Of a DNA stretch of 32,053 nt, positions 15,367-25,614 are shown piece by piece. Position numbers and translations under genes: made by a program. The notes beneath the pieces were generated by a model. It searched no databases. It saw only the letters and a list, made by a program, of their open reading frames with translations, and was not told where the DNA came from. Each line of letters begins with the position of its first letter. Positions within the stretch are counted from its first letter, which is position 1. Source of the stretch: Hyphomicrobiales bacterium (lineage in GTDB: Bacteria > Pseudomonadota > Alphaproteobacteria > Rhizobiales > Beijerinckiaceae); assembly GCA_019247605.1 (NCBI GenBank), contig JAFBAS010000019.1:1-32053 (forward strand). The letters are read 5' to 3'.

Positions 15367-18300
15367 ATGCATCTCCTGCGCAGCGAGACGCGATCCCTCG
15401 ATGAAACGGTCGAGGCGATCGAGCTTGCGCAGACACCTGCCGAAACGGTGTTCCTCTCCTTCTCGGACAGCGACCTTGCAGCCGTCGCAAACGCCTGGGA
15501 AGCCGACAAGGAAAAATTCCCGAGCCTTCGCCTCGCCAACCTCTCGGCGCTGCGCCATCCCTTCTCGGTCGACCGCTATGTCGAACGCGTGATCGCGCAT
15601 GCACGGTTCGTGCTCGTGCGCCTTCTCGGCGGGCTCGAATATTGGCGCTACGGCGTCGAGGAGTTGGCGCGCGCCGCAAAGACCCACGGCTTCCTGCTCG
15701 CGATCGTGCCGGGGGACGGCCGCGCCGATGCGCGGCTCGAGGCGGCCTCGACTTTGCCGCCGGCCGAACTTGCGCGAATTTTCGCCTATCTCCAAAACGG
15801 CGGTTCTGAGAACCTGCGCGAGCTCTTGGCTTTCATCACCCAACGTTCGGGTCGACCGATCAATTGGCGCGAGCCGCGCGCCGTCCCGGCCTTCGGCTTT
15901 TTCGAAGGCGGATGCCGCGGAGGACCCCCGAGAAGAGAAGATCCGAGCGTTGCGCGCTCGAGCGCAAGCGTTGCGCCGCACGCGCTCATTCTCCTTTACC
16001 GTTCGGCCTATCTTGCCGCCGACACGCTTGCGATCACGGCGCTTGCCGACGCGCTCGCCGTGCGTGGCCTTCGCGTCACTTCGGCCTATGTCACGAGCCT
16101 CAAGGACAAGGAGGCCGCAGCGCCGCTCGCCGATTTCCTCGCCGAACAGAAGCCCGAAATCATCTTGAATACCACTGCCTTCTCGGCTCGGCTCGAGGCG
16201 GGAAGCGTGCTCGACAGCGCCGATTGTCCGGTGATCCAGGCGGTGTTGAGCGGCTCGAGTGTCGCGCAGTGGCAAAGCGGGCAGCGTGGCCTCAGCGCTG
16301 CCGATCTCGCGATGAACGTCGTCTTGCCGGAGATCGACGGACGGATTTTGGGCGGTGTGCTTTCCTTCAAGGGCGAGGCGAAAAGTCACGAGGCGCTGGA
16401 ATTCACGCATCTCGCGCATCAGCCGGAAGCGTCGCGCGTGACGCATGTTGCCGATCTCGCTTTCGCCTGGACGCGGCTTCGGCGCCTTTCGCCCGGCGAG
16501 CGGCGCCTTGCCTGCGTTCTCTCCGATTATCCGGGAAAGGCTGGACGCTCAGGTTATGCGGTCGGGCTCGACACGCCTCAAAGCGTGGCCGCGATCGTAA
16601 ACGGATTGCGCGACGCAGGCTATCGTGTCGGGCCGATGCCCGAGCCCGCGCAGCTCATGACGGCCCTGACCCGGTCACGGCCCGAGACGAAGGAAGCGCT
16701 TCACCCTGCCGGCTCGAAATGCGCAACCGATCGCGACGAGGCAGTGCTTTCGCTTGCCGATTATCGGCGCTTCTTTGCGGATCTTCCGGCCGGCTTTGCT
16801 GCTGGGGTGCTCTCGGCCTTCGGGCGCCCAGAGGACGACCCTTCGCTGCGCGACGGAGCCTTCCGCTTCCCGATCGTCCGTTGCGGCGCGCTCGTGATCG
16901 CGCTGCAACCGGACCGTGGACGCATCTCGAGCCGCAAATCCGATTACCATGACGTGAATTTGCCGCCGCGCCATGCCTATCTCGCCTTTTACCTTTGGCT
17001 GCGCGAGGTCTGGCGGATCGAGGCCATGATCCACTGCGGCACGCATGGCACGCTCGAATGGCTGCCGGGCAAATCCGTCGCGCTCTCGCAAGATTGCGCG
17101 CCCGAGATCGTGCTCGGCCCCATGCCGGTGGTCTATCCGTTCATCGTCAACAATCCGGGTGAGGCGGCGCAAGCCAAGCGCCGCATCGGAGCGATCACCA
17201 TCGGTCACATGACGCCCCGCCTCATCGAAGCGGGAACCCACGCCGGTACGGCCGAGCTCGAAGCGCTCTTCGACGAATACGCAAACGCCCAATCGCTCGA
17301 TCGCAGGCGCGCCAAGCTTCTGTCGCAAGCAATCCTCGCCAAAGCGGCTGAGACCGGCCTCTCCGAAGAGCTCGGCCTTTCGGAAACCGGCGATCCGATG
17401 GAGGCGCTCGGCAAGCTCGACGCCTGGCTCTGCGACCTCAAGGAGATGCGCATCGGCGATGGGCTCCATGTCTTCGCCGAGAATATGCCTTGCGAGATCG
17501 CCGGCCTCTTGCGCGCGCTCGACGGACGCTTCGTCGAGCCCGGCCCCGCCGGTGCTCCCTCGCGCGGGCGTCTCGACGTCTTGCCGACCGGGCGCAACCT
17601 CTTCACCATCGACCCGCGTGCCGTGCCGACGCGCACCGCCTGGGAGATCGGCAGCCGCACGGCAAGCGAGGTGATGGCGCGCCATGCGCAAGATCATGGC
17701 GAATGGCCGCGCCGCGTCATCATCGATCTTTGGGGATCGGCCACGATGCGCACGGGGGGCGACGACCTGGCCCAGGCCTTTGCGCTCCTCGGTGTGCGTC
17801 CGCTTTGGGACCCTGCCTCGACGCGGGTTTGCGGCTTCGAGATCCTGCCGCTGGCGAAGCTCGGCCGACCGCGAGTGGATGTGACCTTGCGCATCTCGGG
17901 TCTTTTCCGTGATGTGTTTCCGACACAGATCGCGCTCTTCGACGAGGCGGTTCGAGCCATCGCGAAGCTCGACGAGGACGAGGGCGATAATCCGCTCGCG
18001 GCGGCACTTGGCGAAACGCCGCCCGACGCGCCGGAGGTGGCGCGGGTCTTCGGCGCGGCACCTGGCGGCTACGGCATTGGCCTTGCGCGCCGCCTTGCCG
18101 AGAACGCTTCCTTGTCGCGCGAGGAGCTCGGCGAAGCTTATCTTTGCGCGACATCCCATGCTTACGGCACCGGCGCCGCGGCGGGCGGCATCGCGGCCGC
18201 GAGTGCCTTTCGGGCGCGCGTCAAGAAGGCCGACGCCTTCGTGCATGTGCAGGACATGGAAGGTCAGGACGTGCTCGATTCCGATGCCTTCTCCGAGCAT

Positions 18301-18840
18301 GAGGGTGGTTTTTCAGCCGCCGCTTTCGCACTCGGCGCCGATCCCGCGCTTTATCACGCCGATACCTCGCGCGCGGGCCGCAGCGTGGTGCGCACGCTCG
18401 CCGAAGAGATGGCGCGCGTGGTGCGCGGGCGCGCCACGAACCCGCGCTGGATCGCAGGCCAGATGCGACACGGCTATCGCGGCGCCGCCGAGATTGCCGA
18501 GACAGTCGACAATCTTTTCGCGTTCGCAGTCATGACGGCGGCGGTGACGAGCCGGCAATTCGACCTTGTGTATGACGCGACCTGCGGCGACGAAAAGGTG
18601 CGCGACTTCCTGCTTCGGGCAAATCCTGAAGCAGCGCGCGCCATCGCGTCGCGTTTCGCCGAGGCGGCGCGTCGCGGCTTCTGGGCGTCGAGGCGCAATT
18701 CCTCGGCCCGAATTCTCGCCGAGATGATGGAGAGCCATGCCGACGAGGCGCTTTCCCCGGAGCGGGCGCGAGCCGCGGCCAGATCGGCGCCAAAACCGGC
18801 TCGCCTCGCAAACGCCGCGAAGAAAGCTGAGCGCTCATGA
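15367..18840 (+). CDS. cobN: Cobaltochelatase subunit CobN
   Basis: The large subunit (1157 residues) of the ATP-dependent aerobic cobaltochelatase, which inserts cobalt into hydrogenobyrinate a,c-diamide together with CobS and CobT. The N-terminal domain starts MHLLRSETRSLDETVEAIEL; the conserved core includes MIHCGTHGTLEWLPGKSVA near residue 555, PFIVNNPGEAAQAKRR, and further on YGTGAAAGG and VHVQDMEGQDVLDSDAF. It is somewhat shorter than the roughly 1275-residue classical CobN. No frameshifts. CobS and CobT are not in the window and must be encoded elsewhere, as is common in this order. The magnesium chelatase subunit BchH is related, but the cobalamin context and Cob-type length favour CobN. 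It overlaps cobG by ATGA. Confidence 0.95.
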   Translation: MHLLRSETRSLDETVEAIELAQTPAETVFLSFSDSDLAAVANAWEADKEKFPSLRLANLSALRHPFSVDRYVERVIAHARFVLVRLLGGLEYWRYGVEELARAAKTHGFLLAIVPGDGRADARLEAASTLPPAELARIFAYLQNGGSENLRELLAFITQRSGRPINWREPRAVPAFGFFEGGCRGGPPRREDPSVARSSASVAPHALILLYRSAYLAADTLAITALADALAVRGLRVTSAYVTSLKDKEAAAPLADFLAEQKPEIILNTTAFSARLEAGSVLDSADCPVIQAVLSGSSVAQWQSGQRGLSAADLAMNVVLPEIDGRILGGVLSFKGEAKSHEALEFTHLAHQPEASRVTHVADLAFAWTRLRRLSPGERRLACVLSDYPGKAGRSGYAVGLDTPQSVAAIVNGLRDAGYRVGPMPEPAQLMTALTRSRPETKEALHPAGSKCATDRDEAVLSLADYRRFFADLPAGFAAGVLSAFGRPEDDPSLRDGAFRFPIVRCGALVIALQPDRGRISSRKSDYHDVNLPPRHAYLAFYLWLREVWRIEAMIHCGTHGTLEWLPGKSVALSQDCAPEIVLGPMPVVYPFIVNNPGEAAQAKRRIGAITIGHMTPRLIEAGTHAGTAELEALFDEYANAQSLDRRRAKLLSQAILAKAAETGLSEELGLSETGDPMEALGKLDAWLCDLKEMRIGDGLHVFAENMPCEIAGLLRALDGRFVEPGPAGAPSRGRLDVLPTGRNLFTIDPRAVPTRTAWEIGSRTASEVMARHAQDHGEWPRRVIIDLWGSATMRTGGDDLAQAFALLGVRPLWDPASTRVCGFEILPLAKLGRPRVDVTLRISGLFRDVFPTQIALFDEAVRAIAKLDEDEGDNPLAAALGETPPDAPEVARVFGAAPGGYGIGLARRLAENASLSREELGEAYLCATSHAYGTGAAAGGIAAASAFRARVKKADAFVHVQDMEGQDVLDSDAFSEHEGGFSAAAFALGADPALYHADTSRAGRSVVRTLAEEMARVVRGRATNPRWIAGQMRHGYRGAAEIAETVDNLFAFAVMTAAVTSRQFDLVYDATCGDEKVRDFLLRANPEAARAIASRFAEAARRGFWASRRNSSARILAEMMESHADEALSPERARAAARSAPKPARLANAAKKAERS

Positions 18841-20189
18841 GCGCGCCTGCCGCATTGCGCCGAGGCTGGTGCCCCAGCGTGGCGCGGCCGATGCCGAGCG
18901 GCGACGGGCTCCTCGTGCGCTTGAACCTTCCGGCCGATAGCGTCCCGCCCGCTCTTTTGCACGCTATTGCGTTTTGCGCGAGGCGCTTCGGCAACGGCCT
19001 CGTCGACCTGACGCGTCGTGGCAATCTGCAGTTGCGCGGCTTGAGCGAGGCGACGATGCCTGGCCTCGTCGAAGCGCTGTCGAGTTTCGACGGTGTCGCT
19101 TCGCCCCATGAGCCCGAATCGCTCCGGGACGTGATGATGTCCCCGCTCTCGGGCCTCGATCCGAAAGCGATTTGCGATGTGCGGCCGATCGTGCGGGCCT
19201 TGCGCGAAAGGCTCGCGAGCGAAGGCTCGCTTCGCGCCTTGCCGGCGAAATTCTGCTTTACGGTCGAGGATGGGGGGGATTTCGGGCTCGAACATGTCGC
19301 GGCCGATATCCGATTCAAGGCGCGCCGCGACTCGACCGACATTTCCTTCATGGTTGCGCTCGGCGGACACGAAGGGCAGGCGAAGCCGATCGGTGCTTGC
19401 ACGCCTGCTTCCGTGCCCCAGATCGCGGTCCCCCTGGCGCTGGCCTTTCTCGAATTGCGCGGCACAAGCGAGGATGCGCCGCGCCGCATGGCCGATCTTC
19501 TGAAGCGCGTCGAGACGGAGACCTTCTTGCGAAGCGCAGGCCTCGGGTCGCGGCTCTCGCGTTACCCCGAGATGGCCGAAGGCGCATCATCGCCCCTCTT
19601 GCGGGAACCAGCTCAGCCCATCGGCGTGATTTTGGGCGGCGAAAACGACCCCGCATACTGCGGCTTGGCGGTGCCCTTCGGCCAAATGACCGCCGGTCAG
19701 CTCGATGATCTCGCAAGCCACACCGAAGCCTTCGACGGGGAAGTTCGTCTCACGCCATGGCGCGTCATTTTCGTCGCGAACAAGTCCGCGATCAAAGCCC
19801 TGGATACGAAATTCGAGCTCGAAGCTTCAGGTTTCATCACCCGCCTGCCCGATGCGCGGCTCAATATCGCGGCCTGCCCGGGGAAACCCGCTTGCGTCAG
19901 AGGAACGGTCTCGCCACGCGAGGATGCGCTCCTGCTCGGTCCCGTGGCGCTAGGGCTGCGTCTCAGCAGTCCCGGACGTGTCATCGGGATCCATATTTCC
20001 GGCTGCGCCAAAGGCTGCGCGAGAAGCGCCGTGACGAAAGCGACCTTGGTCGGTCGCGAGGGCCGCTACGACCTCGTGATCGATGGGGTCGCGGGCGACC
20101 CGCCTTTGCGCGAGGGCCTCACTGTGCAGGAAGCGAAGATCATCCTCGAGCAGCTCGAAAAAAAATTTCACGCGGAAAGCAGGACATAA
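18837..20189 (+). CDS. cobG: Precorrin-3B synthase CobG
   Basis: A 450-residue enzyme of the nitrite/sulfite reductase-like family that uses O2 to convert precorrin-3A to precorrin-3B, the step that defines the aerobic route. Two ferredoxin-like half-domains are seen: [20 protein letters not shown] with [11 protein letters not shown] at the N terminus, and a cluster-binding section with CPGKPAC (Cys about 346 and 352) and SGCAKGC (Cys about 390 and 394) for a [4Fe-4S] centre. Length is normal. It overlaps cobN by four bases (ATGA) and is followed after 22 bp by cobH. Its presence means that ring contraction here depends on oxygen. Confidence 0.93.
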   Translation: MSAPAALRRGWCPSVARPMPSGDGLLVRLNLPADSVPPALLHAIAFCARRFGNGLVDLTRRGNLQLRGLSEATMPGLVEALSSFDGVASPHEPESLRDVMMSPLSGLDPKAICDVRPIVRALRERLASEGSLRALPAKFCFTVEDGGDFGLEHVAADIRFKARRDSTDISFMVALGGHEGQAKPIGACTPASVPQIAVPLALAFLELRGTSEDAPRRMADLLKRVETETFLRSAGLGSRLSRYPEMAEGASSPLLREPAQPIGVILGGENDPAYCGLAVPFGQMTAGQLDDLASHTEAFDGEVRLTPWRVIFVANKSAIKALDTKFELEASGFITRLPDARLNIAACPGKPACVRGTVSPREDALLLGPVALGLRLSSPGRVIGIHISGCAKGCARSAVTKATLVGREGRYDLVIDGVAGDPPLREGLTVQEAKIILEQLEKKFHAESRT

Positions 20190-20211
20190 GGGGAGCATTT
20201 CAAAATCTTCC

Positions 20212-20844
20212 ATGAACCAGCGGTTCTCCTACATCCGCGATGGCGCGGAAATATACCGGCGCTCTTTCGCCATCATTCGCGCGGAAGCCGATCTTCGTCG
20301 CTTCTCGGCCGATGAGGAGAAGGTCGCAGTGCGGTTGATTCATGCCTGCGGCCTCGTCGAGAGCACGAAGGATTTCGCCTTCGCACCCGGCGCGGTCGCG
20401 GCGGCCCGCGCGGCGCTCGTGGCCGGTGCGCCCATACTTTGCGATTCGAAGATGGTCGCGAATGGCGTGACGCGCTCCAGGTTGCCGAAGGCGAATGATG
20501 TCGTCTGCACGCTCGACCATCCGACCATCCCCGATCTCGCGGCGCGTCTTGGGACGACACGAACCGCTGCCGCGATGGAGCTTTGGTGCGACCGCCTCGC
20601 GGGAGCGCTTGTCGCCATCGGAAACGCGCCGACCGCCCTCTTTCGCCTCCTCGAAATGCTCGACGAAGGCGCGCCTCGGCCCGCTGCCGTGATTGGCATG
20701 CCGGTCGGCTTCGTCGGCGCGGCCGAGTCGAAAGAGGCGCTGATCGAGGATGGCCGCTTGCCCTATCTCGTGGTGCGCGGAAGGCGCGGCGGCAGTGCGC
20801 TTGCGGCAGCGGCCATAAACGCGCTTGCGAGCGAAACCGAATGA
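20212..20844 (+). CDS. cobH: Precorrin-8X methylmutase CobH
   Basis: A 210-residue enzyme that moves a methyl group from C11 to C12 of precorrin-8X to give hydrogenobyrinate. It begins [20 protein letters not shown]; the catalytic histidine is in VRLIHACG (His44), and the [16 protein letters not shown] and [15 protein letters not shown] blocks are standard. The ATG at 20212 is the family start although the nearest good ribosome site (AAGGGGAG at 20187-20194) is 17 bases away, an unusually long spacing; translation may depend partly on coupling to cobG. The stop overlaps cobI as ATGA. Confidence 0.94.
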   Translation: MNQRFSYIRDGAEIYRRSFAIIRAEADLRRFSADEEKVAVRLIHACGLVESTKDFAFAPGAVAAARAALVAGAPILCDSKMVANGVTRSRLPKANDVVCTLDHPTIPDLAARLGTTRTAAAMELWCDRLAGALVAIGNAPTALFRLLEMLDEGAPRPAAVIGMPVGFVGAAESKEALIEDGRLPYLVVRGRRGGSALAAAAINALASETE

Positions 20845-21596
20845 GCGAATCCGCTTCCGTTGCCGCATATGGCTTTGGCCGGCTTCACGGCGTCGGGCTC
20901 GGCCCCGGCGACCCCGAGCTCTTGACGCTCAAGGCGGTTCGCCTCATCGGCGAATCGCAGGTCGTGGCGTATTTCGCGAAGAAGGGTCGACCTTCGAATG
21001 CGCGCCGCATCGCCTCTTCCTGGATCAAGCCGGGTGTCGCCGAGCTCGAGCTTGCCTTTCCGGTCACGACCGAGATTCCCTTCGACGAGCCGGCCTATTC
21101 TTGCGAGCTTCGGCCGTTCTATGACAAGGCGGCCCGCGAAATCGCAGCGCATCTTTCGGCGGGACGCGACGTCGCGCTCATTTGCGAAGGCGATCCTCTC
21201 TTTTACGGCTCCTTCATGCACATCCAGGCGCGGCTGAAGGACCGTTTCGCGGTCTCGGTCTGCGCCGGCATCACAGGGATGTCCGGGTGCTGGACGGCAG
21301 CGCAGGCCCCGATGAGCTGGGGAGACGATGTGCTCACTGTCATTCCCGGAACCTTGCCGCGCGACGAACTCGCGCGTCGCCTCATCGCGACAGATGCGGC
21401 CGTGGTGATGAAGCTCGGCCGCAACCTGCGGAAAGTGCGCGAAGTCCTCATCGAGGCCGGCCTCGCCGAGCGCGCCATCTATGTCGAGCGCGGCACCACG
21501 GCCGAAGAGCGCGTTTTGCCGCTTGCGGAGAAGAAAGATGATGCGGCCCCTTATTTCGCCCTGATCCTCGTGCCTGGCGAGGGAAGGCGGCCATGA
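20841..21596 (+). CDS. cobI: Precorrin-2 C20-methyltransferase CobI
   Basis: A 251-residue SAM-dependent tetrapyrrole methylase that methylates C20 of precorrin-2 to form precorrin-3A. The N-terminal [19 protein letters not shown] is the SAM-binding loop of the family, [14 protein letters not shown] is the second conserved block and [13 protein letters not shown] the third. An extension of about a dozen residues precedes the core. It overlaps both cobH and cobJ by four bases (ATGA at each junction), so the cobH-cobI-cobJ proteins should be made in step. Confidence 0.94.
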   Translation: MSESASVAAYGFGRLHGVGLGPGDPELLTLKAVRLIGESQVVAYFAKKGRPSNARRIASSWIKPGVAELELAFPVTTEIPFDEPAYSCELRPFYDKAAREIAAHLSAGRDVALICEGDPLFYGSFMHIQARLKDRFAVSVCAGITGMSGCWTAAQAPMSWGDDVLTVIPGTLPRDELARRLIATDAAVVMKLGRNLRKVREVLIEAGLAERAIYVERGTTAEERVLPLAEKKDDAAPYFALILVPGEGRRP

Positions 21597-22366
21597 AGGC
21601 CGGAAACGGGCGCCTCTGCGTGATCGGACTCGGCCCGGGGGCCGCCGAATGGGTCACGCCCGAGGCGACGCAAGCGCTCACCGAGGCGAGCGACCTCGTC
21701 GGTTATGCGCCTTATCTTCAACGCGTCCCTCAGCGGGCGGACCAGATCCGGCACGCGAGCGACAACCGCGAGGAGCTGATGCGTGCGCGCCAGGCGCTCT
21801 CGCTCGCCGCTTCCGGCCGCAAGGTCGCAGTCGTTTCGGGCGGCGATCCCGGTGTCTTCGCCATGGCGGCTGCCGTCTTCGAGGCGCTTGAAACCGGTGA
21901 TCCCTCATGGCGCGACCTCGATGTGAGGGTCATCCCCGGCATCACGGCGATGCAGGCCGCAGCGGCGCGGATCGGCGCACCGCTCGGTCATGATTTCTGC
22001 GCCATCTCGCTTTCCGACAACCTCAAATCCTGGGATGTGGTCGAAAAGCGCCTGCAAGCGGCGGCCGATGGCGATTTCGTGCTCGCGCTCTACAATCCCG
22101 CCTCGAAGGCGCGCCCGGGGCGCATTCACGACGCCTTCGCCTGTTTGCGCGGCCGCAAACCTCCCGCAACACCCGTGATCTTCGCGCGTGCCCTCGGACG
22201 ACACGAGGAGAAGATCACGGTCACCAGCCTGGCGGAGGCCGATCCGTCAATCGCCGACATGGCGACCCTCGTCATCATCGGCTCGAGCGCCACGCGCTTG
22301 ATTTCCGGCCGCGGGAGGGCGCGCCCCTTCGTCTACACCCCGCGCGCCGAGGGAGCGCGACCGTGA
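21593..22366 (+). CDS. cobJ: Precorrin-3B C17-methyltransferase CobJ
   Basis: A 257-residue tetrapyrrole methylase that methylates C17 of precorrin-3B and contracts the ring to precorrin-4. Conserved segments are VIGLGPGAAEWVTPEA, LVGYAPYLQRV (typical of CobJ/CbiH), VSGGDPGVFAMAAAV and PGITAMQAAAARIGAPLGHD. It is the last gene of the riboswitch transcript on this strand. Its 3' end overlaps the 3' end of cobK on the opposite strand by 34 bp. Confidence 0.95.
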   Translation: MKAGNGRLCVIGLGPGAAEWVTPEATQALTEASDLVGYAPYLQRVPQRADQIRHASDNREELMRARQALSLAASGRKVAVVSGGDPGVFAMAAAVFEALETGDPSWRDLDVRVIPGITAMQAAAARIGAPLGHDFCAISLSDNLKSWDVVEKRLQAAADGDFVLALYNPASKARPGRIHDAFACLRGRKPPATPVIFARALGRHEEKITVTSLAEADPSIADMATLVIIGSSATRLISGRGRARPFVYTPRAEGARP

Positions 22367-23100
22367 CGCTCGATCCAGGCCAACGCCTGCGCAGGATCAT
22401 CGAGCGTCGGTGTGCCGGCGGCCTTCGGCCGGCGAATCATCACGACCGGCAGGCCAAGCCGGCGCGCCGCCACGATCTTCGCATAGCTCGCCTCGCCCCC
22501 GCTGTTCTTGCTTACCAGCACATCGATCCGCTTGTCGTGCATCAGGCGTTCCTCCCCCTCGATGTCGAAGGGCGGGCGCGCCAGGATCAGCTCGTGACGC
22601 GGCAAGGCCTCGAGCCCATCGGGCCGATCGATGGCGCGAATGAGGTAGTGGTGGAAGGGCGCGACCGCGAAAGCCGGAAGCGAGAGACGCCCCAGCGTGA
22701 GGAACACGCGGCATGGCGCTTCGCGGAGGGAGGATACGGCCGCAGCGACGTCCGCGACATCGATCCATCGATCGCCGAGAACCGGCTTCCACGGGGGGCG
22801 CGTGAGAGCGATGAGCGGCAGCGAAAGGCGTGCGCAAGCTTCCTTCACGTTGCGCGACATTTGTGCCGCGAACGGGTGGGTCGCATCGATCACCGCCTCG
22901 ATGCCATGACGCGAAAGATACTCGATGAGGCCGTCGACCCCGCCGAAGCCACCGATGCGCATCGCGATGGGCGCGTTCGCCGGTTGCGCCGTGCGGCCGG
23001 CGAGCGAGAGCGTGGCCTCAATTCCAGGTCGCTCGGCGAGAAGCCGTGCGATCGCGGAGGCTTCGCTCGACCCGCCGAGGACGAGTACTCTCATCGCCAT
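22333..23100 (-). CDS. cobK: Precorrin-6A reductase CobK
   Basis: A 255-residue NADPH-dependent reductase of precorrin-6A to precorrin-6B. The N-terminal Rossmann start is VLVLGGSSEASAIARLLAE, with IDATHPFAAQMSRN in the middle (a CobK signature) and LVSKNSGGEASYAKI near the C terminus. The start at 23100 has GGAG seven bases upstream; an ATG two codons later is an alternative. It is read against the operon, convergent with cobJ (34 bp overlap) and divergent from cobL (107 bp between starts), so it has its own promoter and no riboswitch was seen in front of it. Confidence 0.93.
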   Translation of the reverse strand: MAMRVLVLGGSSEASAIARLLAERPGIEATLSLAGRTAQPANAPIAMRIGGFGGVDGLIEYLSRHGIEAVIDATHPFAAQMSRNVKEACARLSLPLIALTRPPWKPVLGDRWIDVADVAAAVSSLREAPCRVFLTLGRLSLPAFAVAPFHHYLIRAIDRPDGLEALPRHELILARPPFDIEGEERLMHDKRIDVLVSKNSGGEASYAKIVAARRLGLPVVMIRRPKAAGTPTLDDPAQALAWIERHGRAPSARGV

Positions 23101-23207
23101 CCCGTGCTCCGATCAGAGGCGCTGGCGCCGTTTCGGCCAAGCGCCTGCCCCGCCAGCTCTCTTAGCGGTTTTTGCCGCGCGCCGCCCAGTGCTCGCGGGC
23201 AAGCGCA

Positions 23208-24413
23208 ATGAAGGCGTGGCTCTCTCTCATCGGCATCGGCGAGGACGGCATCGAAGCTCTCTCGCCCGCCGCGAAGCGCCTCATCCAAGGCGCCGAGCTC
23301 GTCGTGGGTGGTAAACGGCATCTTGCGCTCGCAGGCGAATTTACCGGGGAGGCTCTCGCCTGGCCTTCCCCACTTACCGACGCCCTTGCGGCGATCCTCG
23401 CGCGACGCGGCCGTCCTGTCGCGGTGCTCGCCTCGGGCGACCCGTTCTTCCACGGCGTAGGCTCGACCCTCACGCGCAAGATCGACCCCGACGAAATAAT
23501 ATGTCTGCCGGCGCCCTCGGCCTTCAGCCTCGCGGCGGCGCGTCTCGGCTGGGCGCAGCAGGATTGCGCGCTTCTTTCGCTGCATGGGCATGCGCTCGAG
23601 CGCATCATCCCGCATTTGCAGCCCGGTGCGCGCATCCTCGCTCTCTCCTGGGACGAGACGACACCGAAGAAAGTGGCGGCCCTGCTCATTTCGCGCGGCA
23701 TGGGCAGCTCGCGCCTCGTCCTGTGCGAGGCCATGGGTGGGCCGCGCGAGCGCCTGACGAGCACGCGGGCCGATGCCTTCTCGGTGTCACCGATCGATCC
23801 GCTGAACACACTCGCGATCGAGGTCGTGGCCGAGCCTGGCGCCGAGGTCGTGCCCTTGGCGGCCGGGCTGGCGGACGGGATGTTCGAGCATGACGGGCAG
23901 ATCACCAAACGCGACATCCGCGCCGCGACGATAGCGGCCCTCGCGCCTCGCCGCGCCGAAATGCTTTGGGACATCGGTGCGGGTTCGGGATCGATCGGCA
24001 TCGAATGGATGCTGCGCCATCCGCATAATCGCGCCATCGCCATCGAGACAAGGAGCGATCGAGCGGCGCGGATCGCGCGCAATGCCGGAAGGCTCGGCGT
24101 CCCCGATCTCGTGGTCATCGAGGGCAGGGCACCCGAGGCGCTTGCCGGCTTGCCGCGCCCGGATGCCGTTTTCGTCGGCGGCGGCGCGAGCCGAGACGGC
24201 GTTCTCGACGCGGCCTGGGAGGCTTTGCCGCGAGGCGGGCGCCTCGTCGCCAACGCGGTCACGCTCGAGACGCAGGCCGAGCTCATGAGGCGCCACGAAA
24301 CACAAGGCGGCGAGCTCGTGATGCTCCAGATCGCGGTCGCAGAACCGCTCGGCGCATATCATGGCTTCCGCCCAGCCATGCCCGTGATGCGCCTTACGGC
24401 GGTGAAGCCATGA
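23208..24413 (+). CDS. cobL: Precorrin-6Y C5,15-methyltransferase (decarboxylating) CobL
   Basis: A 401-residue two-domain enzyme. The N-terminal half (CbiE-like) starts WLSLIGIGEDGIEALSPAA and holds VLASGDPFFHGVGSTL; the C-terminal half (CbiT-like) starts about residue 225 with the class I methyltransferase motif LWDIGAGSGSIGIEWML. Together they methylate C5 and C15 and decarboxylate the C12 acetate of precorrin-6B. Fusion of the two halves is the normal state in aerobic producers. The ATG at 23208 has only a weak ribosome site. It overlaps cobE by ATGA. It begins a separate unit cobL-cobE-cobM, divergent from cobK. Confidence 0.94.
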   Translation: MKAWLSLIGIGEDGIEALSPAAKRLIQGAELVVGGKRHLALAGEFTGEALAWPSPLTDALAAILARRGRPVAVLASGDPFFHGVGSTLTRKIDPDEIICLPAPSAFSLAAARLGWAQQDCALLSLHGHALERIIPHLQPGARILALSWDETTPKKVAALLISRGMGSSRLVLCEAMGGPRERLTSTRADAFSVSPIDPLNTLAIEVVAEPGAEVVPLAAGLADGMFEHDGQITKRDIRAATIAALAPRRAEMLWDIGAGSGSIGIEWMLRHPHNRAIAIETRSDRAARIARNAGRLGVPDLVVIEGRAPEALAGLPRPDAVFVGGGASRDGVLDAAWEALPRGGRLVANAVTLETQAELMRRHETQGGELVMLQIAVAEPLGAYHGFRPAMPVMRLTAVKP

Positions 24414-24844
24414 GGCTGCGCTTTGCCATCGGCATCGGTTGCCGGAAGGGTTGTGCGAGCGCGAACATTGTCGTGCTGGTGCGCCAGGCTTTGGCGCTCG
24501 TGTCGCGGTCCGACCTTGCCATTGAAAGAACCGACGCGTTGCGAGAGAGCGTGATCTTCACGAGCGAGGCGAAACGCGACGAGGAAGGTCTTGCCGAAGC
24601 GGCCGCGATCCTCGGCACGAAGCTCGTGTGCTTGCCGCGGGCCGAGCTCGAGGCCGCGGCGCCCCGCTGTGCGACCCGTTCGCCACGCGTTCAAGAGCTC
24701 ATCGGGCTTCCGTCGCTTGCGGAAGCCGCCGCGCTCGCGGGCGCTGGTGAGGACTCCCGCCTCGTGCTCGCGCGCATCACTGAGAGCGGAGCGAGTTGCG
24801 CCTTGGCGGTTCCGACGGCGATTGCGACGAAAGGCGCGTCATGA
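24410..24844 (+). CDS. cobE: Cobalamin biosynthesis protein CobE
   Basis: A 144-residue CobE protein, equivalent to the C-terminal domain of CbiG. It starts [20 protein letters not shown], the family signature, with [19 protein letters not shown] in the middle and [17 protein letters not shown] at the end. The exact role of CobE is not settled; in the aerobic pathway it is thought to help at a precorrin intermediate stage. The N-terminal CbiG hydrolase domain is absent, as expected for an aerobic producer, which matters because the window uses CbiD. It overlaps cobL and cobM by four bases each. Confidence 0.9.
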   Translation: MRLRFAIGIGCRKGCASANIVVLVRQALALVSRSDLAIERTDALRESVIFTSEAKRDEEGLAEAAAILGTKLVCLPRAELEAAAPRCATRSPRVQELIGLPSLAEAAALAGAGEDSRLVLARITESGASCALAVPTAIATKGAS

Positions 24845-25614
24845 CGGTCCATTTCATCGGCGCGGGGCCTGGTGCGCCGGACCTCATCACCTTGCGCGGG
24901 CGCGATCTTCTGGCGCGCTGCCCTGTGTGCCTTTACGCCGGCTCGCTCGTGCCGAAAGAGCTCCTGGCGCATTGCCCGAAAGGCGCGCGCATCCTTGATA
25001 CCGCCCCGATGACGCTTGATGGCATCGAGGCCGAATTCCGGCGCGCCCATAAGGCGAGGCAGGATGTGGCGCGTCTGCATTCGGGCGATCTTTCGGTATG
25101 GAGCGCCATGGGCGAGCAATTGCGCCGCCTCGACGCGCTCGCCATCCCCTACACCGTCACGCCCGGCGTGCCTTCTTTCGCGGCAGCCTCGGCGGCGCTC
25201 ATGCGCGAGCTCACTTTGCCTGAGGTCGCGCAATCGTTGGTGCTCACGCGCGTCTCAGGGCGCGCCTCCGCGATGCCGGAGCGCGAGACGCTCGCGAATT
25301 TCGCCCGCACCGGCGCGACACTCGCCATCCATCTCGCCATCCATGCGCTCGAGCGCGTGGTCGGCGAGCTTCTCCCGCATTATGGCGCGGACTGCCCAGT
25401 CGCGATCGTGCAGCGCGCCTCTTGGCCTGATGAGCGGATCGTCAAGGGCAGCTTGTCGACGATCGCGGCACTGACGGCAGACGAGCCGATGGAGCGCACG
25501 GCCTTGATCCTCGTCGGACCTGTGCTCGGCGCGCGCGACTTTGCCGAGAGCGCGCTTTATGCGTCCGATTACCAGCGACGTTACCGGGGCGCCGCCACAA
25601 GGGATCAGGAATGA
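24841..25614 (+). CDS. cobM: Precorrin-4 C11-methyltransferase CobM
   Basis: A 257-residue tetrapyrrole methylase that adds the C11 methyl to precorrin-4. It begins [18 protein letters not shown], continues with [37 protein letters not shown] and [14 protein letters not shown], all characteristic of CobM/CbiF. The start at 24841 overlaps the cobE stop (ATGA). The last 10 bp overlap the end of the oppositely oriented cbiD. Confidence 0.95.
   Translation: MTVHFIGAGPGAPDLITLRGRDLLARCPVCLYAGSLVPKELLAHCPKGARILDTAPMTLDGIEAEFRRAHKARQDVARLHSGDLSVWSAMGEQLRRLDALAIPYTVTPGVPSFAAASAALMRELTLPEVAQSLVLTRVSGRASAMPERETLANFARTGATLAIHLAIHALERVVGELLPHYGADCPVAIVQRASWPDERIVKGSLSTIAALTADEPMERTALILVGPVLGARDFAESALYASDYQRRYRGAATRDQE

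Noticed and set aside
14581-16446. 621-codon open frame on the minus strand opposite cobW and cobN
   Set aside because: Both sense genes are certain from motifs; the antisense product has no recognisable domain and a shadow-type composition.
16675-18300. 541-codon open frame on the minus strand opposite cobN
   Set aside because: Antisense shadow of cobN in high-GC DNA; no domain or ribosome site.
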